Shown here in pieces: positions 6,996 through 16,157 of a stretch of 31,651 nucleotides of DNA (within the stretch, counting starts at the first letter, position 1; each line of letters opens with the position of its first letter). Location of the stretch: IMG/VR virus record IMGVR_UViG_3300047557_003679, positions 1-31,651 of that record; one strand, 5' to 3'. A model generated the notes under the pieces. The model had not been told where the DNA came from. It saw only the letters and a program-made list of their open reading frames with translations, and ran no database searches. The stretch is from a virus. The position numbers and the translations under genes were made by a program.

Positions 6996-7677
6996 CTTCA
7001 AGTATTTTCCTGAAGTTTCCTTTATATACTTTAGGTCCAATATGCATGCATGTAGTTGTAGTATTTACCCAAATCTCAAAGCCCAATGCCTTTAGTTTTT
7101 CACATAAATAAATATCTTCTCCCATAAAAGCTTCACCAACAAAGTCATATTGACAAATATTTTTCAATTGTTTACCACGGAAAAATGTTTGGGTGCTGTT
7201 GTCGCTCAATGCTTTAAGTGCTTTTTGGCTTAGGTATAAACAACTTGTACTAACACGATCTGCTTTTACCCATTCAGCGGCTAAGGGCATCTCATTAAAG
7301 TAAATATCGTATTGTTCTTGATCAGCCTTTTTTACCGTTGGAATACATGCAACATCTTTATTGCTTTTGATAACAGAAATTAAGTTGTCAGCATCAACGT
7401 AAACGTCAGAATCAATAAAAAATAAACCATCAAAATTACCTTGAATAGCCGTCGTCAAAATTTCATTTCTTGCCATCGGAAGAATGCTTTCATACGACAG
7501 CAAAGAAATAGAAAAATCAATGTTGGCGGCAATGCCTTTCTTGGTTGCTTCATGTAAAGCAAAACAAAACCAGGCGTCCACTCGCCCATCAAGAGCAGGC
7601 GTGCCAATCAGTACACGCTTTGGTTGTTTTGTAATCTTGTTAGAAGACTTTGCCACTGGGTAAATCTTTTTTGCCAT
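6976..7677 (-). CDS. GT-A fold glycosyltransferase (family 2-like)
   Basis: The 233-residue product has the single-domain plan of GT-A transferases. It has RVLIGTPALDGRVD (21-34), LPMARNEI (66-73), the metal-binding FIDSDVYVDAD (88-97, with the D-x-D pair Asp89 and Asp91) and a C-terminal GEAFMGEDIYLCEKLKALGF (181-200) that matches the acceptor-side GED motif. Metal-dependent transfer of a sugar from a nucleotide donor is the family role, with specificity unknown. The gene overlaps the upstream glycosyltransferase by 70 bases and the downstream lysin by 20, so it lies inside one minus-strand operon. MHIGPKVYKGN near the C-terminus fits the last metal-binding histidine of the fold. Confidence 0.82.
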   Translation of the reverse strand: MAKKIYPVAKSSNKITKQPKRVLIGTPALDGRVDAWFCFALHEATKKGIAANIDFSISLLSYESILPMARNEILTTAIQGNFDGLFFIDSDVYVDADNLISVIKSNKDVACIPTVKKADQEQYDIYFNEMPLAAEWVKADRVSTSCLYLSQKALKALSDNSTQTFFRGKQLKNICQYDFVGEAFMGEDIYLCEKLKALGFEIWVNTTTTCMHIGPKVYKGNFRKILEDVNQSK

Positions 7678-8531
7678 GTCCAGTTCTCGTTATAGAACTT
7701 AATTTGCTCTGTTAACTTTAACTGATTTTTGGGTGACCAGTAGTCATCGATAACTTGGTTTAAAACACTAGCATAGTTATGCGCCAGGCGATCGTGATCA
7801 CTGTCATAACAAACAAAATCAGCGTATTCGCCACATGTTTCATATAGTGCTCCGTAATTTGTAACAACTGCCTGGCAACCGGCGCACATCGCTTCAATTG
7901 CTGCAATGCAAGAGGTTTCTTCAAACGTACTTGGATACGCAAAAATATGTGCGTCTTGCAAGGCTGTACGAATTTCTTGGTTGGGAGCGTATCCCTTGAC
8001 GTTAATTCCAGGGGTGTTTTTTAGTTCAGCAAACAGCCAATCAAACTTTCCTTCCAGGAATTTTGCAAAATGCTTTCCATAAATAATCGTGGATGAATAA
8101 ACATCCAATTCAATGTCATTTCGGTTTAGCAATCTGAATGCCTTAAGAAGAACATGCAGTCCCCTCCAGGGGGTAGAAGTATAGATAAGTTTTAACTTTC
8201 CTTTTGGCTTTGGCTTGTATTCAAACGTGGTAGTTGCGTTTTTAATTACAACCGATTTCCAAGGAGGCGTATTAAATTTTTCTCTAAATTTTTCATAGCA
8301 CCAGTGAGAGTCGTAAATAAAACAATCAATTTTATCTACAAAACTAGGACTGCGCATGCCCTGAACATTGTCCTGGTCGTAGCTAAGCTCTTGCAGCAAA
8401 ATATTCTTTTTATCTTGGGCAATAAATTCGGGCCTGCAAACAGAGACAATTAAATTGATGCCGGTAAAATCTAAATTGTTTTTTAGTGTTTCAACAAGGA
8501 TTTCTGTTCCGCCCTTGGGTGCATCAAGCAT
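7608..8531 (-). CDS. GT-B family 4-type glycosyltransferase
   Basis: From the ATG at 8531 the product is 307 residues. It begins MLDAPKGGTEILVETL, so the first beta strand usual in the family is absent, and an in-frame stop at 8550-8552 rules out a longer N-terminus apart from a TTG at 8540. The C-terminal lobe is clear: KLIYTSTPWRGLHVLLKAF (114-132), NVKGYAP, and the donor loop FEETSCIAAIEAMCAG, where Glu205 and Glu213 fit E-x7-E. It overlaps the FkbM gene by 8 bases and the next glycosyltransferase by 70. Such GGTE-starting transferases occur in marine phages as far as I recall. Substrate unknown. Confidence 0.8.
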   Translation of the reverse strand: MLDAPKGGTEILVETLKNNLDFTGINLIVSVCRPEFIAQDKKNILLQELSYDQDNVQGMRSPSFVDKIDCFIYDSHWCYEKFREKFNTPPWKSVVIKNATTTFEYKPKPKGKLKLIYTSTPWRGLHVLLKAFRLLNRNDIELDVYSSTIIYGKHFAKFLEGKFDWLFAELKNTPGINVKGYAPNQEIRTALQDAHIFAYPSTFEETSCIAAIEAMCAGCQAVVTNYGALYETCGEYADFVCYDSDHDRLAHNYASVLNQVIDDYWSPKNQLKLTEQIKFYNENWTWQKRFTQWQSLLTRLQNNQSVY

Positions 8532-9141
8532 TGCATTCAAACAGGAAATCTACCTGGAGCAGGTGGCCTTCCTGATCATACATAACATCAATAATATCCC
8601 GCAGGTTGTAACCACGCTTAGATAAATATCCAATTACTTTTCCAGCCAATGGAGCTCCCTCGTTATATTGCTGGATTGACGTTTCGAGCAACAAATATCG
8701 AGGTTTAGTTTCATCAATATATTTTTTACCACCTTTTAAAATATCAAGCTCTGCACCTTGTACGTCAAGTTTTATTAGGTCAAAACTTCTTAACTTTGTG
8801 TGTTCTCGCAAGTCATCAAGAGAATACATCCATTTTTTAATCACCAGGGGATCCTGGTAGTATGTTGTATTTTCTCTATATATTGAACTACCTGTTGTAC
8901 ACCGTTCCTCAGGTAGTGTATAAAAATCTACCTGTTTAGTTTCTTTGCCAAGTAAATAAAAATCTGTGTCAAATTCATAAAGATATTTGGCTTGGCGCTC
9001 ATCTCCCTCAATGCATTTTATGCATGCATCAGGGAACAACCGTTGCGCTAGCCGTGCAAAATCACCACGATAAGCTCCGACATCTAAAACACTTTTAACA
9101 GGGTGCTTTAGAAGCCGGAGCCGACGTTCAAAATTATTCAC
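8524..9141 (-). CDS. FkbM-family S-adenosylmethionine-dependent methyltransferase
   Basis: The 205-residue product carries the SAM-binding motif KSVLDVGAYRGDFARLAQ (16-33), an acidic motif II (CIEGDERQ, 43-50) and the FkbM signature FDLIKLDVQGAELDILKGG (120-138). The family usually methylates sugars, so a glycan decorated by the two neighbouring transferases is the natural substrate (inference). The start is a GTG at 9141 with AAGGA just upstream. It heads a run of three overlapping glycan genes placed between the tail fibre genes and the lysin. Confidence 0.87.
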   Translation of the reverse strand: MNNFERRLRLLKHPVKSVLDVGAYRGDFARLAQRLFPDACIKCIEGDERQAKYLYEFDTDFYLLGKETKQVDFYTLPEERCTTGSSIYRENTTYYQDPLVIKKWMYSLDDLREHTKLRSFDLIKLDVQGAELDILKGGKKYIDETKPRYLLLETSIQQYNEGAPLAGKVIGYLSKRGYNLRDIIDVMYDQEGHLLQVDFLFECNA

Positions 9142-9150
9142 GTTTCCTTA

Positions 9151-9462
9151 TCAGGAAAGCGAAGTAATATCGAACGAATCGTCGCGGGTTTCAGTAGGAG
9201 TGCCAGTCATGCTGCCATAAAAGCTGTCAAACACCATGTCAAGATGCACGGTATTACACAGATCTAAAAGCTCGGCTTTTGTGAAATCCGTTGGTTCTTT
9301 ATCAAGATACTCAACGTCGGCTTCACAGCCAAAATCTTTGTTTAAGCCGTTGCAGCTGTAAATAACAGTCAAATCCCACTTTTTAACTTTGCCGTTAGTT
9401 TTAACGGTGGGGATAGCCTTGGACAGGGCTTTGGTAGCACCAATAGCATTAATAAAAGTCAT
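9151..9462 (-). CDS. Hypothetical protein between fibre and methyltransferase
   Basis: The 103-residue product begins MTFINAIGATKALSKAIP, then has a beta-rich middle (KKWDLTVIYSC), a cysteine pair (SCNGLNKDFGCEADVEYLD) and an acidic Ser/Thr-rich end (TRDDSFDITSLS). No family recognised. It follows the large fibre gene by 42 bases and precedes the FkbM gene by 9, so it is in the same operon. Its place directly after a fibre suggests a small virion protein or fibre assembly factor, but this is only positional. Confidence 0.65.
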   Translation of the reverse strand: MTFINAIGATKALSKAIPTVKTNGKVKKWDLTVIYSCNGLNKDFGCEADVEYLDKEPTDFTKAELLDLCNTVHLDMVFDSFYGSMTGTPTETRDDSFDITSLS

Positions 9463-9504
9463 TTGTCAAACTGTTTTTCTCAATTATAGCAGGGCCAAGG
9501 ATGC

Positions 9505-12500
9505 TTATGATTTTCCCTGGACAAAAATTTCTAACTGTTCAATTCTATCAGAAAGCTCTTGAACAGCTTTTACAAGAATTGGATATGTTTTCATAGGATC
9601 AGCCTCCCACATGTCTGGATTGTCTTTATGCACTAAACGGGTATATTCAGTTGTTTTAAATTTAGTTTCAACTTCGTCTAATTCTTGGGCAATAAAACCA
9701 AAATCTTTTTTGCCCTTGCGTGAACCATCCCGAGCAGCCCAATCAAATTGTACAGGGCGAAGCTCTTTAATAAACTGAACGCCAAATGCCAAGTCTTTGA
9801 TATTTGTTTTATCGCGGCGATCTGATAATGTTGAAATTGTTGTGTCTGCGCAGCGAAGATTGACTACATCTGCGTTGCCAAGTGTAAATTCACCTGTTAC
9901 AGTAGTTGCGCTTGCTTGAGCATTGTTACCAATACAGGTGTTGTTTACACCTGTTGTAATGGTTTCACCAGCAAGATGACCCAGTGCCGTGTTTCCTGTT
10001 CCAATTGACACGCTATCTAAAGCGCTTGTTCCAATAGCAACGTTATTAATACCAGAAGTCGCAACAACCAATGCGTCCCGACCAACAGCAACGTTATTAT
10101 TTCCTGTTGTTATTCCAGCAGCAGCAAAATATCCAACAGCAACGTTCCCACTACCAATACTATTAGTGCCTAGCGCACCATGACCAATAGCAGTATTCCT
10201 GTCTCCGGTTGTATTTGCGTCTAAACTGCTGCCGCCAACAGCAACATTTTCTTTTCCTATTGTGTTTAGCAATAAAGCATTTCTGCCAATTGCAACGTTA
10301 CTAATTCCAGTTGTATTGTTTTGAGCAGCACTTCTTCCAATTGCAACATTATCGACTCCTATTGTATTTCCATTTAATGCAGCACGACCTATGGCTACAT
10401 TACTAAACCCTGTTGTATTCGAATATAAAGCAAGTGTGCCAATAGCAGTATTAAAACTGCCCTCTGTATTAGTTAGTAATGATTGATGACCAATTGAAAC
10501 ATTAGATTCGCCTGTTGTATTTGCAGCTAATGCGCTGCGACCAATGGCAACGCTAGCACTTCCAACGTTAGCGCTTAAAGCAGAAGCACCAATTGCAATA
10601 TTGTCATTTCCGGTTGTATTTAAATCAAGCGCTAAATAACCAACTGCAACATTAGTAGCGCCTGTTGTATTTGCAGTCAGTGCATTGCGGCCAACAGCAA
10701 CATTTTGAGAGCCAATCGTCGTGTTTTGTAATGCACTAACACCAATTGCAACGTTTTCAGCGCCACTTATATTCGCTCCCATTGCACTTACGCCAACAGC
10801 AACGTTATTTGATCCCGTTGTATTTGCAAGCAACGCAACGCGACCAACGGCAACGTTAGTTGATCCCGTTGTGTTTGCAGCTAATGCATTATTACCAACT
10901 GCAGTATTACCTATTCCTGTTGTATTTGCAAGCATTGTATTGGCGCCAACTGCAGTATTATTTACGCCTGTTGTATTTGCAAATAATGCATTAGTGCCAA
11001 GAGCAGTATTATTTCCACCTATTGTGTTTGCAGGTAATGCGCTAGTGCCAACTGCAGTATTACTGTTTCCAGTTGTATTTACAGATAATGCACTATTACC
11101 AACAGCAGTATTATTTCCACCTATTGTATTTGCGGTTAAAGCACTACTGCCAATCCCAACATTGTTGACCCCACTTGTATTTGCATCTACTGCATATATA
11201 CCAATACCAATATTATTGTTTCCTATTGTATTTACTAATAAGGCATTTGAGCCAATTGCAACGTTATTTACGCCTGTTGTATTTGAACCTAAAGCAGCAG
11301 TGCCAATTGCAATATTATCGGTTCCAATTGTATTTGCGTCTAATACATTTAAACCAATACCAATGTTATTGCTTCCTGTTGTATTTAACAATAATGCACT
11401 TGGGCCAATTGCCACATTATTTACACCTGTTGTATTCGCATTAAGCGCTAAATAACCAACTGCAACTTGGCTGCCAACTAAACTGTTTTCCAGGCAGCCT
11501 CTGCCAACTGCAACGTTGTTGTTTCCTGTTGTGTTTGTAAATAACGCATAAGTGCCTAGTGAAACATTGTCATTGCCAACTGTTGTACTAGTACCTGCTA
11601 AATGACCAATCGCAACATTGTTAGCACCAGTAGTAGTGTTTGCGAGACTACTTGCACCAACAGCAATGTTATTAACTCCTGTTGTAGACGTATTCAATGC
11701 AAAATAACCAACAGCTACATTATTATTTCCTGTTGTATTTGCGTCTAATGCATTTGTGCCAATAGCAACATTAAATCTGCCAATTGTGTTTACAGCAAAT
11801 GCACCGTCGCCAATGCCAATATTGTCAGTACCTGTGGTATTTGAAGTTAATGCATTTACGCCAATAGCAATATTATTGTTTCCTGTTGTATTTGCAAATA
11901 ATGCATTATTGCCAATTGCAATATTATCGTTTCCTACTGTATTTGTGTATAAACCTTGATAGCCAATTCCAAGATTAGAAGAGCCAAATGTTGTAGAAAA
12001 GAGTGCCTGAGTGCCAATTGCAATAGACGGTGAATTTGTAAAATTAGATGAATGTGATTTTAAAGCTTCTGATCCAATGCCAATATTATTGGTTCCCGCA
12101 GTTGCGTTTAAACTGCCAGAACCAATACCAATATTGTTAACACCTGCTGTACTGCCACTAAGAGCATTAAGACCAATAGCAATATTATTGCTTCCTGTTG
12201 TATTTGAAGCTAATGCACTACTGCCAATTGCAATGTTTACAGTACCTGTTGTATTTGCAAGTAATGCATTGTTGCCAATTCCAATATTACTTGCGCCTGT
12301 TGTATTTCCAATTAAACCAGAAACACCTATAGCTATGTTATTGGCGCCCGTTGTATTAGAACTTAAAGCATCTGCGCCAACAGCAACATTTCTGGTTCCA
12401 ATAGTATTTGAATCTAGTGCATTATTTCCAACGGCAACGTTCAGCGTTCCTGTGGTATTAAAATATAATGCATAAGCACCAATAGCAGTATTAGATGAAC

Positions 12501-13557
12501 CATTGGCAATGCCTACTCCCATGGCAGACGCACCTACTGCCGTATTGCCAGTTGAAACAATAGAAAGCAGTAAAGCTGCTGCGCCAATAGCGGTGTTATC
12601 TAGTCCAGTGGTATTAGAATTTAATGCGCGATGACCGAAAGCGGTATTAGTGCCTCCTACTGTATTTGAATAAAGTGTTTGATAACCGATTCCATTATTG
12701 CCTCTTCCAGTTGTATTTGAAAAAAGTGATTGATAACCAATTGCAAGATTAGGAACATTAAAAAGAACTCCGGATGTTTGGCTTCTTAAACTGTCGGCAC
12801 CAATTGCAATATTATGATTAGCGGCAGTTGCCGTGCTTAATGCATTTGATCCAATAGCAATATTGTTACTACCGGTCGCATTCAGAAAAGATTTATAACC
12901 AATGGCAACATTATCCGTTCCTGTTGTATTGGCTTTACCAGCTTGATAACCAATAAAAGTGTTATTAACTCCAGTGGAATTTAAACCGGCCTCAAAACCA
13001 AGGCTTGTTTCAAAAGGTGTCCCGGTTTGCGTAACACCACTTAAATTATTTATACTTGTCCAACTCGTCGTGCCATCACTATTGGTAGTTAGTGCATCTC
13101 CGGATGTACCTGTTGTTGCAGGAAAACTATACAAACCATAGGGACGGATGTTTCCGCTTCCGGTGATAACCGTTACATTGCCTGAAGCAATATAAGATTG
13201 CCCGGAAATAGTTGTTCCATTTACATTTGTAAAATTACCAGTGGCTGCATTAACAGTAATACCAGTAATAGAGGTGCCTGTTAAAGAAGTAAATGTGCCG
13301 GTAGTAAATGATGCAGTAGTACCCTGTGTTGTAGTACCTGTTAAAGACGTAAAACTGCCAGTAACACTAACAATGTTTATTCCGCTAATACTATTTCCGG
13401 TTAAAGATGTAAAATTCCCCGTGGTTCCCTGAATATTTTCACCCGTAATCGTTGCGCCAGAAATGCGCGACGTGAATGTACCGCTGATTCCAGTAATTGT
13501 ATTTAAAGAAAAATTATTACCGCTAGAAGAGTCGTAGGTGCTGTATTTAATGGCCAT
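9505..13557 (-). CDS. Giant tail fibre with YadA-like repeats and S74 chaperone domain
   Basis: This 1350-residue protein has three parts. Residues 1-115 hold TGxFTSLTG-type repeats shared with the next fibre. Residues about 121-168 are a linker also shared with it (RPYGLYSFPATTGTSG, DGTTSW). Residues about 185-1215 are some sixty tandem 17-residue repeats of the form NTTGxNNxAIGxxALxx, like the left-handed beta-roll heads of trimeric YadA-type adhesins. The end (from about 1243) is an intramolecular chaperone of the endosialidase type (peptidase S74). It has LSDRRDKTNI, with the likely self-cleavage serine near 1245, then PVQFDWAARDGS, GFIAQELDEV and a final coiled coil. After trimer folding the chaperone is released in this family. 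The start ATG overlaps the stop of the upstream fibre gene (TGATG). It is a likely receptor-contact fibre. Confidence 0.9.
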   Translation of the reverse strand: MAIKYSTYDSSSGNNFSLNTITGISGTFTSRISGATITGENIQGTTGNFTSLTGNSISGINIVSVTGSFTSLTGTTTQGTTASFTTGTFTSLTGTSITGITVNAATGNFTNVNGTTISGQSYIASGNVTVITGSGNIRPYGLYSFPATTGTSGDALTTNSDGTTSWTSINNLSGVTQTGTPFETSLGFEAGLNSTGVNNTFIGYQAGKANTTGTDNVAIGYKSFLNATGSNNIAIGSNALSTATAANHNIAIGADSLRSQTSGVLFNVPNLAIGYQSLFSNTTGRGNNGIGYQTLYSNTVGGTNTAFGHRALNSNTTGLDNTAIGAAALLLSIVSTGNTAVGASAMGVGIANGSSNTAIGAYALYFNTTGTLNVAVGNNALDSNTIGTRNVAVGADALSSNTTGANNIAIGVSGLIGNTTGASNIGIGNNALLANTTGTVNIAIGSSALASNTTGSNNIAIGLNALSGSTAGVNNIGIGSGSLNATAGTNNIGIGSEALKSHSSNFTNSPSIAIGTQALFSTTFGSSNLGIGYQGLYTNTVGNDNIAIGNNALFANTTGNNNIAIGVNALTSNTTGTDNIGIGDGAFAVNTIGRFNVAIGTNALDANTTGNNNVAVGYFALNTSTTGVNNIAVGASSLANTTTGANNVAIGHLAGTSTTVGNDNVSLGTYALFTNTTGNNNVAVGRGCLENSLVGSQVAVGYLALNANTTGVNNVAIGPSALLLNTTGSNNIGIGLNVLDANTIGTDNIAIGTAALGSNTTGVNNVAIGSNALLVNTIGNNNIGIGIYAVDANTSGVNNVGIGSSALTANTIGGNNTAVGNSALSVNTTGNSNTAVGTSALPANTIGGNNTALGTNALFANTTGVNNTAVGANTMLANTTGIGNTAVGNNALAANTTGSTNVAVGRVALLANTTGSNNVAVGVSAMGANISGAENVAIGVSALQNTTIGSQNVAVGRNALTANTTGATNVAVGYLALDLNTTGNDNIAIGASALSANVGSASVAIGRSALAANTTGESNVSIGHQSLLTNTEGSFNTAIGTLALYSNTTGFSNVAIGRAALNGNTIGVDNVAIGRSAAQNNTTGISNVAIGRNALLLNTIGKENVAVGGSSLDANTTGDRNTAIGHGALGTNSIGSGNVAVGYFAAAGITTGNNNVAVGRDALVVATSGINNVAIGTSALDSVSIGTGNTALGHLAGETITTGVNNTCIGNNAQASATTVTGEFTLGNADVVNLRCADTTISTLSDRRDKTNIKDLAFGVQFIKELRPVQFDWAARDGSRKGKKDFGFIAQELDEVETKFKTTEYTRLVHKDNPDMWEADPMKTYPILVKAVQELSDRIEQLEIFVQGKS
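9912..13005 (-). repeat. Tandem 51-bp coding repeats (17-residue beta-roll units)
   Basis: About sixty degenerate 51-bp units encode NTTG/NTIG-x-NNxAIG-xxALxx. Spacing is nearly strict at 17 residues, with a few irregular units near the start (for example around the FNVPNLAIG and NFTNSPSIAIG segments). The opposite strand shows long open frames across this block, which are a by-product of the repeat and not genes. Confidence 0.88.
13054..13197 (-). repeat. Paralogous fibre linker module, copy in 1350-residue fibre
   Basis: This segment encodes SGNVTVITGSGNIRPYGLYS and continues through FPATTGTSG to DGTTSW. It is a diverged copy of the module at 13838-13980 in the adjacent fibre gene, pointing to duplication or recombination between the two fibres. 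Confidence 0.8.
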
Positions 13558-16142
13558 CAGTCAATTACCCAACCTTGAGACGGATTTACGTAGATCAACC
13601 TAAAACGAGCGTTTAAATCGTCTACTTGTAAGTCATCAGCTATACCCATTATATTACTTCCGTTTCTCAAAATAAGACCTGTTGTTATATTGCTTCTGTT
13701 TACAATTCCGACATAAATTCCAGTAGCTGGCGACAAAGGAAGAGTGACAGAAGCCCCACTAATTAAAACATGATAAGCATTTGATGTAGCTGTTACATCG
13801 CCTGAAATAATAACGGTTGTTTCATTTTTAGTGACTAATGTCCAGCTAGTTGTTCCATCTCCATTTGTGGAAAGAAAATAACCAGATGTTCCGGTTGTAT
13901 TAGGAAAACTGTAAAGACCATATGGCCTTACGTCTCCACTGCCAGAAATAACAAGAACGTTTCCACTTGCGTAGTAATTACCACCCGAAATAACACCAGT
14001 AGTAAAAACACCGCTACCAAAAATACCGCTGCCGCTAACAAGGTTGTTTCCGGTTGTGGTTTCCGTGAAGTTTGCAACTGTAAAGTTACCGGTTGTTGCC
14101 GTAACAGTTACTGCTTCAATTAACAATCCTGTGATATAAGTACCAGAAACTTGAGAAGTAAATGTTCCACTTACACCTGTAATATTTCCAAAACGTCCAA
14201 TATTGCCTGTTACTATTGCACCAGAAACAAATGGACTTTCAATTCGGGTACTACCGGTAATGTAATTGATGGTCGCATTTTCGCCAACAATATTAAAACC
14301 AGAAAGCTGAGAGGTGAACGCCCCTGTAACACCAGTAACTCTTGTACCAAGGATTGTGTTTCCAGTTAGGGTTGCGCCTGATACTGTATTTGTAAATGTG
14401 CCTGCAACTCCCGTAATATTTGTAAAGTTAGCAGCGCTTCCGGTAACGTTTGTACCTGATAAAGTCCCAGTAAAAACACCAGTGCTTCCGGTTAACGTTG
14501 TAAACCGACCGGCGTCACCTGTGATAACAGCACCTGATACGCGATCTGTAAATGTCCCAGAGACTGCATTTACATTTGTAAAGTTTCCCGTTGCCCCTGT
14601 AAATGTTGCACCTGAAAGCAGATCAGTAAATACTCCAGTTGCTCCAGTAACACTGGTAAACCGGCCAACATTTCCAGTGACAGTTGTTCCAGATAAATTA
14701 GTAAATACTCCGGAAACAAATGTACCCGTTGTGCCGCTAATGCTGTTTCCAGTAATTGTTGCTCCCCTGATAAAAGTGAATACACCAGTGGTGACATTAA
14801 CGCGTCCAAGGTTTCCTGTAGCCCCTGTAATTGTTGCGCCAGAAATTAAACTCAGGCCAAAAATTTGGCTGCCTGTTAAATCACCAAATACGCCACTAAT
14901 ACCAGTTACTGTTGCGCCAGAGATGGTTCCACTGACGGTCAGTGATTGAGATATAGTGCCGCTTCCACTGATCGATAAATTACCCGAAGCAACAATGTTG
15001 CCTGTTGTATCAATCGATGGAATAGAAATAGTATTTGTGAAAACACCAGTCTGGGCTTCAATTCGTTGGAATAAACCAGTAATACCCGTTACGGTTAAAC
15101 CAGAAACACGAGACGTGAATACGCCAGTGGTGCCGGTAATATTTGTAAATCGTCCAGTGTCTCCAGTGACAACAGCTCCAGAGACAGAAACCGTGAATAC
15201 ACCTGTTGTTCCTGTGACCGATGTAAATTGACCGACGTTACCGGTAACAACAGCGCCAGAAACTTGTGTTGTAAAAGTCCCGTTTACTCCAGTTAAGTTA
15301 TTAAATAATCCCGTTGCACCTGTAATTGTTGTACCCGAAAGCTGAGTAAACGACCCGCTGACGCCAGTAAGACTTGCAAATAAACCGGTAGCACCGGTGA
15401 TTGTTGCACCAGATAAACGAGTTGTAAAAACTCCACTTACACCGGTAATATTTGCAAACTGACCGGCATCACCGGTAATCGTTGCACCAGAAAGCCGAGT
15501 AGTAAATACGCCGCTTACGCCAGTTACATTGGCAAATCGACCTGCGTCACCAGTAACAACCGCCCCGGAAACCTGTGTTGTAAACGTGCCATTTACACCG
15601 GTAATATTGGTTCCGCTAAGACTTGAAAAGAATCCTGTAGCGCCAGTAATTGTCTGTCCGGTAAGGCTGCCAAAGCTTCCCGTCGCACCTGTAATTGTTG
15701 TCGTATTAATACGAACAAAAGTACCGGTGCCAATTGTTTCATTGGCTACAATTAAGTTATTAAAATTTCCAGTGGCAGAGTTAACGTTTACAGCCTGGAA
15801 CGTCTGCCCCGTAAACGTGGTACCACTAACAAGAGCATTAAACGTTGCTCCGCTGTTTACAACTAAATAAGCAAGAGTACCCGTTCCAAGAACGTTAATG
15901 ACTTGGGGTGTAAAATTGCCGCTAACAGCAAGATTGCCTCCAACACTAAGATCACCCCCAAGTGATCCCCCTGTTAATTGAAGGTAATAATTATTTAAAT
16001 ACTGCTTTGTCTGGTTAAAAGTTAGCTTCTTATTTTTTAAACCTGGATCAACTTCTGCTATATCAACAACCATTAAAAGATCGTCGTCATTGATATTTGA
16101 CGACGAAATAGCAGGTAACTCGGTGATCCGCCTATTAGCCAC
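13557..16142 (-). CDS. Tail fibre protein with 26-residue TG-rich repeats
   Basis: The 861-residue product opens with RRITELPAISSSNINDDDLL, the kind of N-terminus many phage fibres use to attach to the tail. Residues about 90-690 are Gly/Thr/Ser-rich repeats of roughly 26 residues (for example DAGRFANVTGVSGVFTTRLS) that vary around FTxxVSGAxxTG. The linker module RPYGLYSFPNTTGTSG follows near 720-765. The C-terminal 90 residues are a compact beta domain (HVLISGASVTLPLSPATG, GIADDLQVDDLNARFRLIYV, GWVID) like those that close other cyanophage fibres. No S74 chaperone is present, unlike in the downstream fibre. Its stop overlaps the start of that fibre gene, so the two are co-expressed and probably co-assembled. 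Confidence 0.85.
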   Translation of the reverse strand: MANRRITELPAISSSNINDDDLLMVVDIAEVDPGLKNKKLTFNQTKQYLNNYYLQLTGGSLGGDLSVGGNLAVSGNFTPQVINVLGTGTLAYLVVNSGATFNALVSGTTFTGQTFQAVNVNSATGNFNNLIVANETIGTGTFVRINTTTITGATGSFGSLTGQTITGATGFFSSLSGTNITGVNGTFTTQVSGAVVTGDAGRFANVTGVSGVFTTRLSGATITGDAGQFANITGVSGVFTTRLSGATITGATGLFASLTGVSGSFTQLSGTTITGATGLFNNLTGVNGTFTTQVSGAVVTGNVGQFTSVTGTTGVFTVSVSGAVVTGDTGRFTNITGTTGVFTSRVSGLTVTGITGLFQRIEAQTGVFTNTISIPSIDTTGNIVASGNLSISGSGTISQSLTVSGTISGATVTGISGVFGDLTGSQIFGLSLISGATITGATGNLGRVNVTTGVFTFIRGATITGNSISGTTGTFVSGVFTNLSGTTVTGNVGRFTSVTGATGVFTDLLSGATFTGATGNFTNVNAVSGTFTDRVSGAVITGDAGRFTTLTGSTGVFTGTLSGTNVTGSAANFTNITGVAGTFTNTVSGATLTGNTILGTRVTGVTGAFTSQLSGFNIVGENATINYITGSTRIESPFVSGAIVTGNIGRFGNITGVSGTFTSQVSGTYITGLLIEAVTVTATTGNFTVANFTETTTGNNLVSGSGIFGSGVFTTGVISGGNYYASGNVLVISGSGDVRPYGLYSFPNTTGTSGYFLSTNGDGTTSWTLVTKNETTVIISGDVTATSNAYHVLISGASVTLPLSPATGIYVGIVNRSNITTGLILRNGSNIMGIADDLQVDDLNARFRLIYVNPSQGWVID
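13838..13980 (-). repeat. Paralogous fibre linker module, copy in 861-residue fibre
   Basis: This segment encodes SGNVLVISGSGDVRPYGLYS and continues to DGTTSW. It matches the module at 13054-13197 residue for residue at most positions. Confidence 0.8.
14072..15872 (-). repeat. Degenerate tandem repeats of about 78 bp in the 861-residue fibre
   Basis: Around twenty-plus units encode variations of GDAGRFANVTGVSGVFTTRL followed by SGATIT. The two clearest neighbours (near residues 200-255) are nearly identical, showing recent unit duplication. Other units are shortened or shuffled. Confidence 0.75.
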
Positions 16143-16157
16143 CTATTAAACCACAAA

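Noticed and set aside
6995-7040. Upstream in-frame ATG at 7040 for the lysin
   Set aside because: It would make the gene overlap the glycosyltransferase by 65 bases and adds MDLKYIKETSGKYLK, which is shadow sequence of that gene.
10721-11455. Long open frame (244 codons) opposite the 1350-residue fibre gene, with several others along 9989-13432
   Set aside because: It is the complement of the 51-bp repeats. Its own Val/Pro/Ala/Thr periodicity is the mirror of NTTGxNNVAIG, there is no ribosome site, and the minus-strand protein has clear domains.
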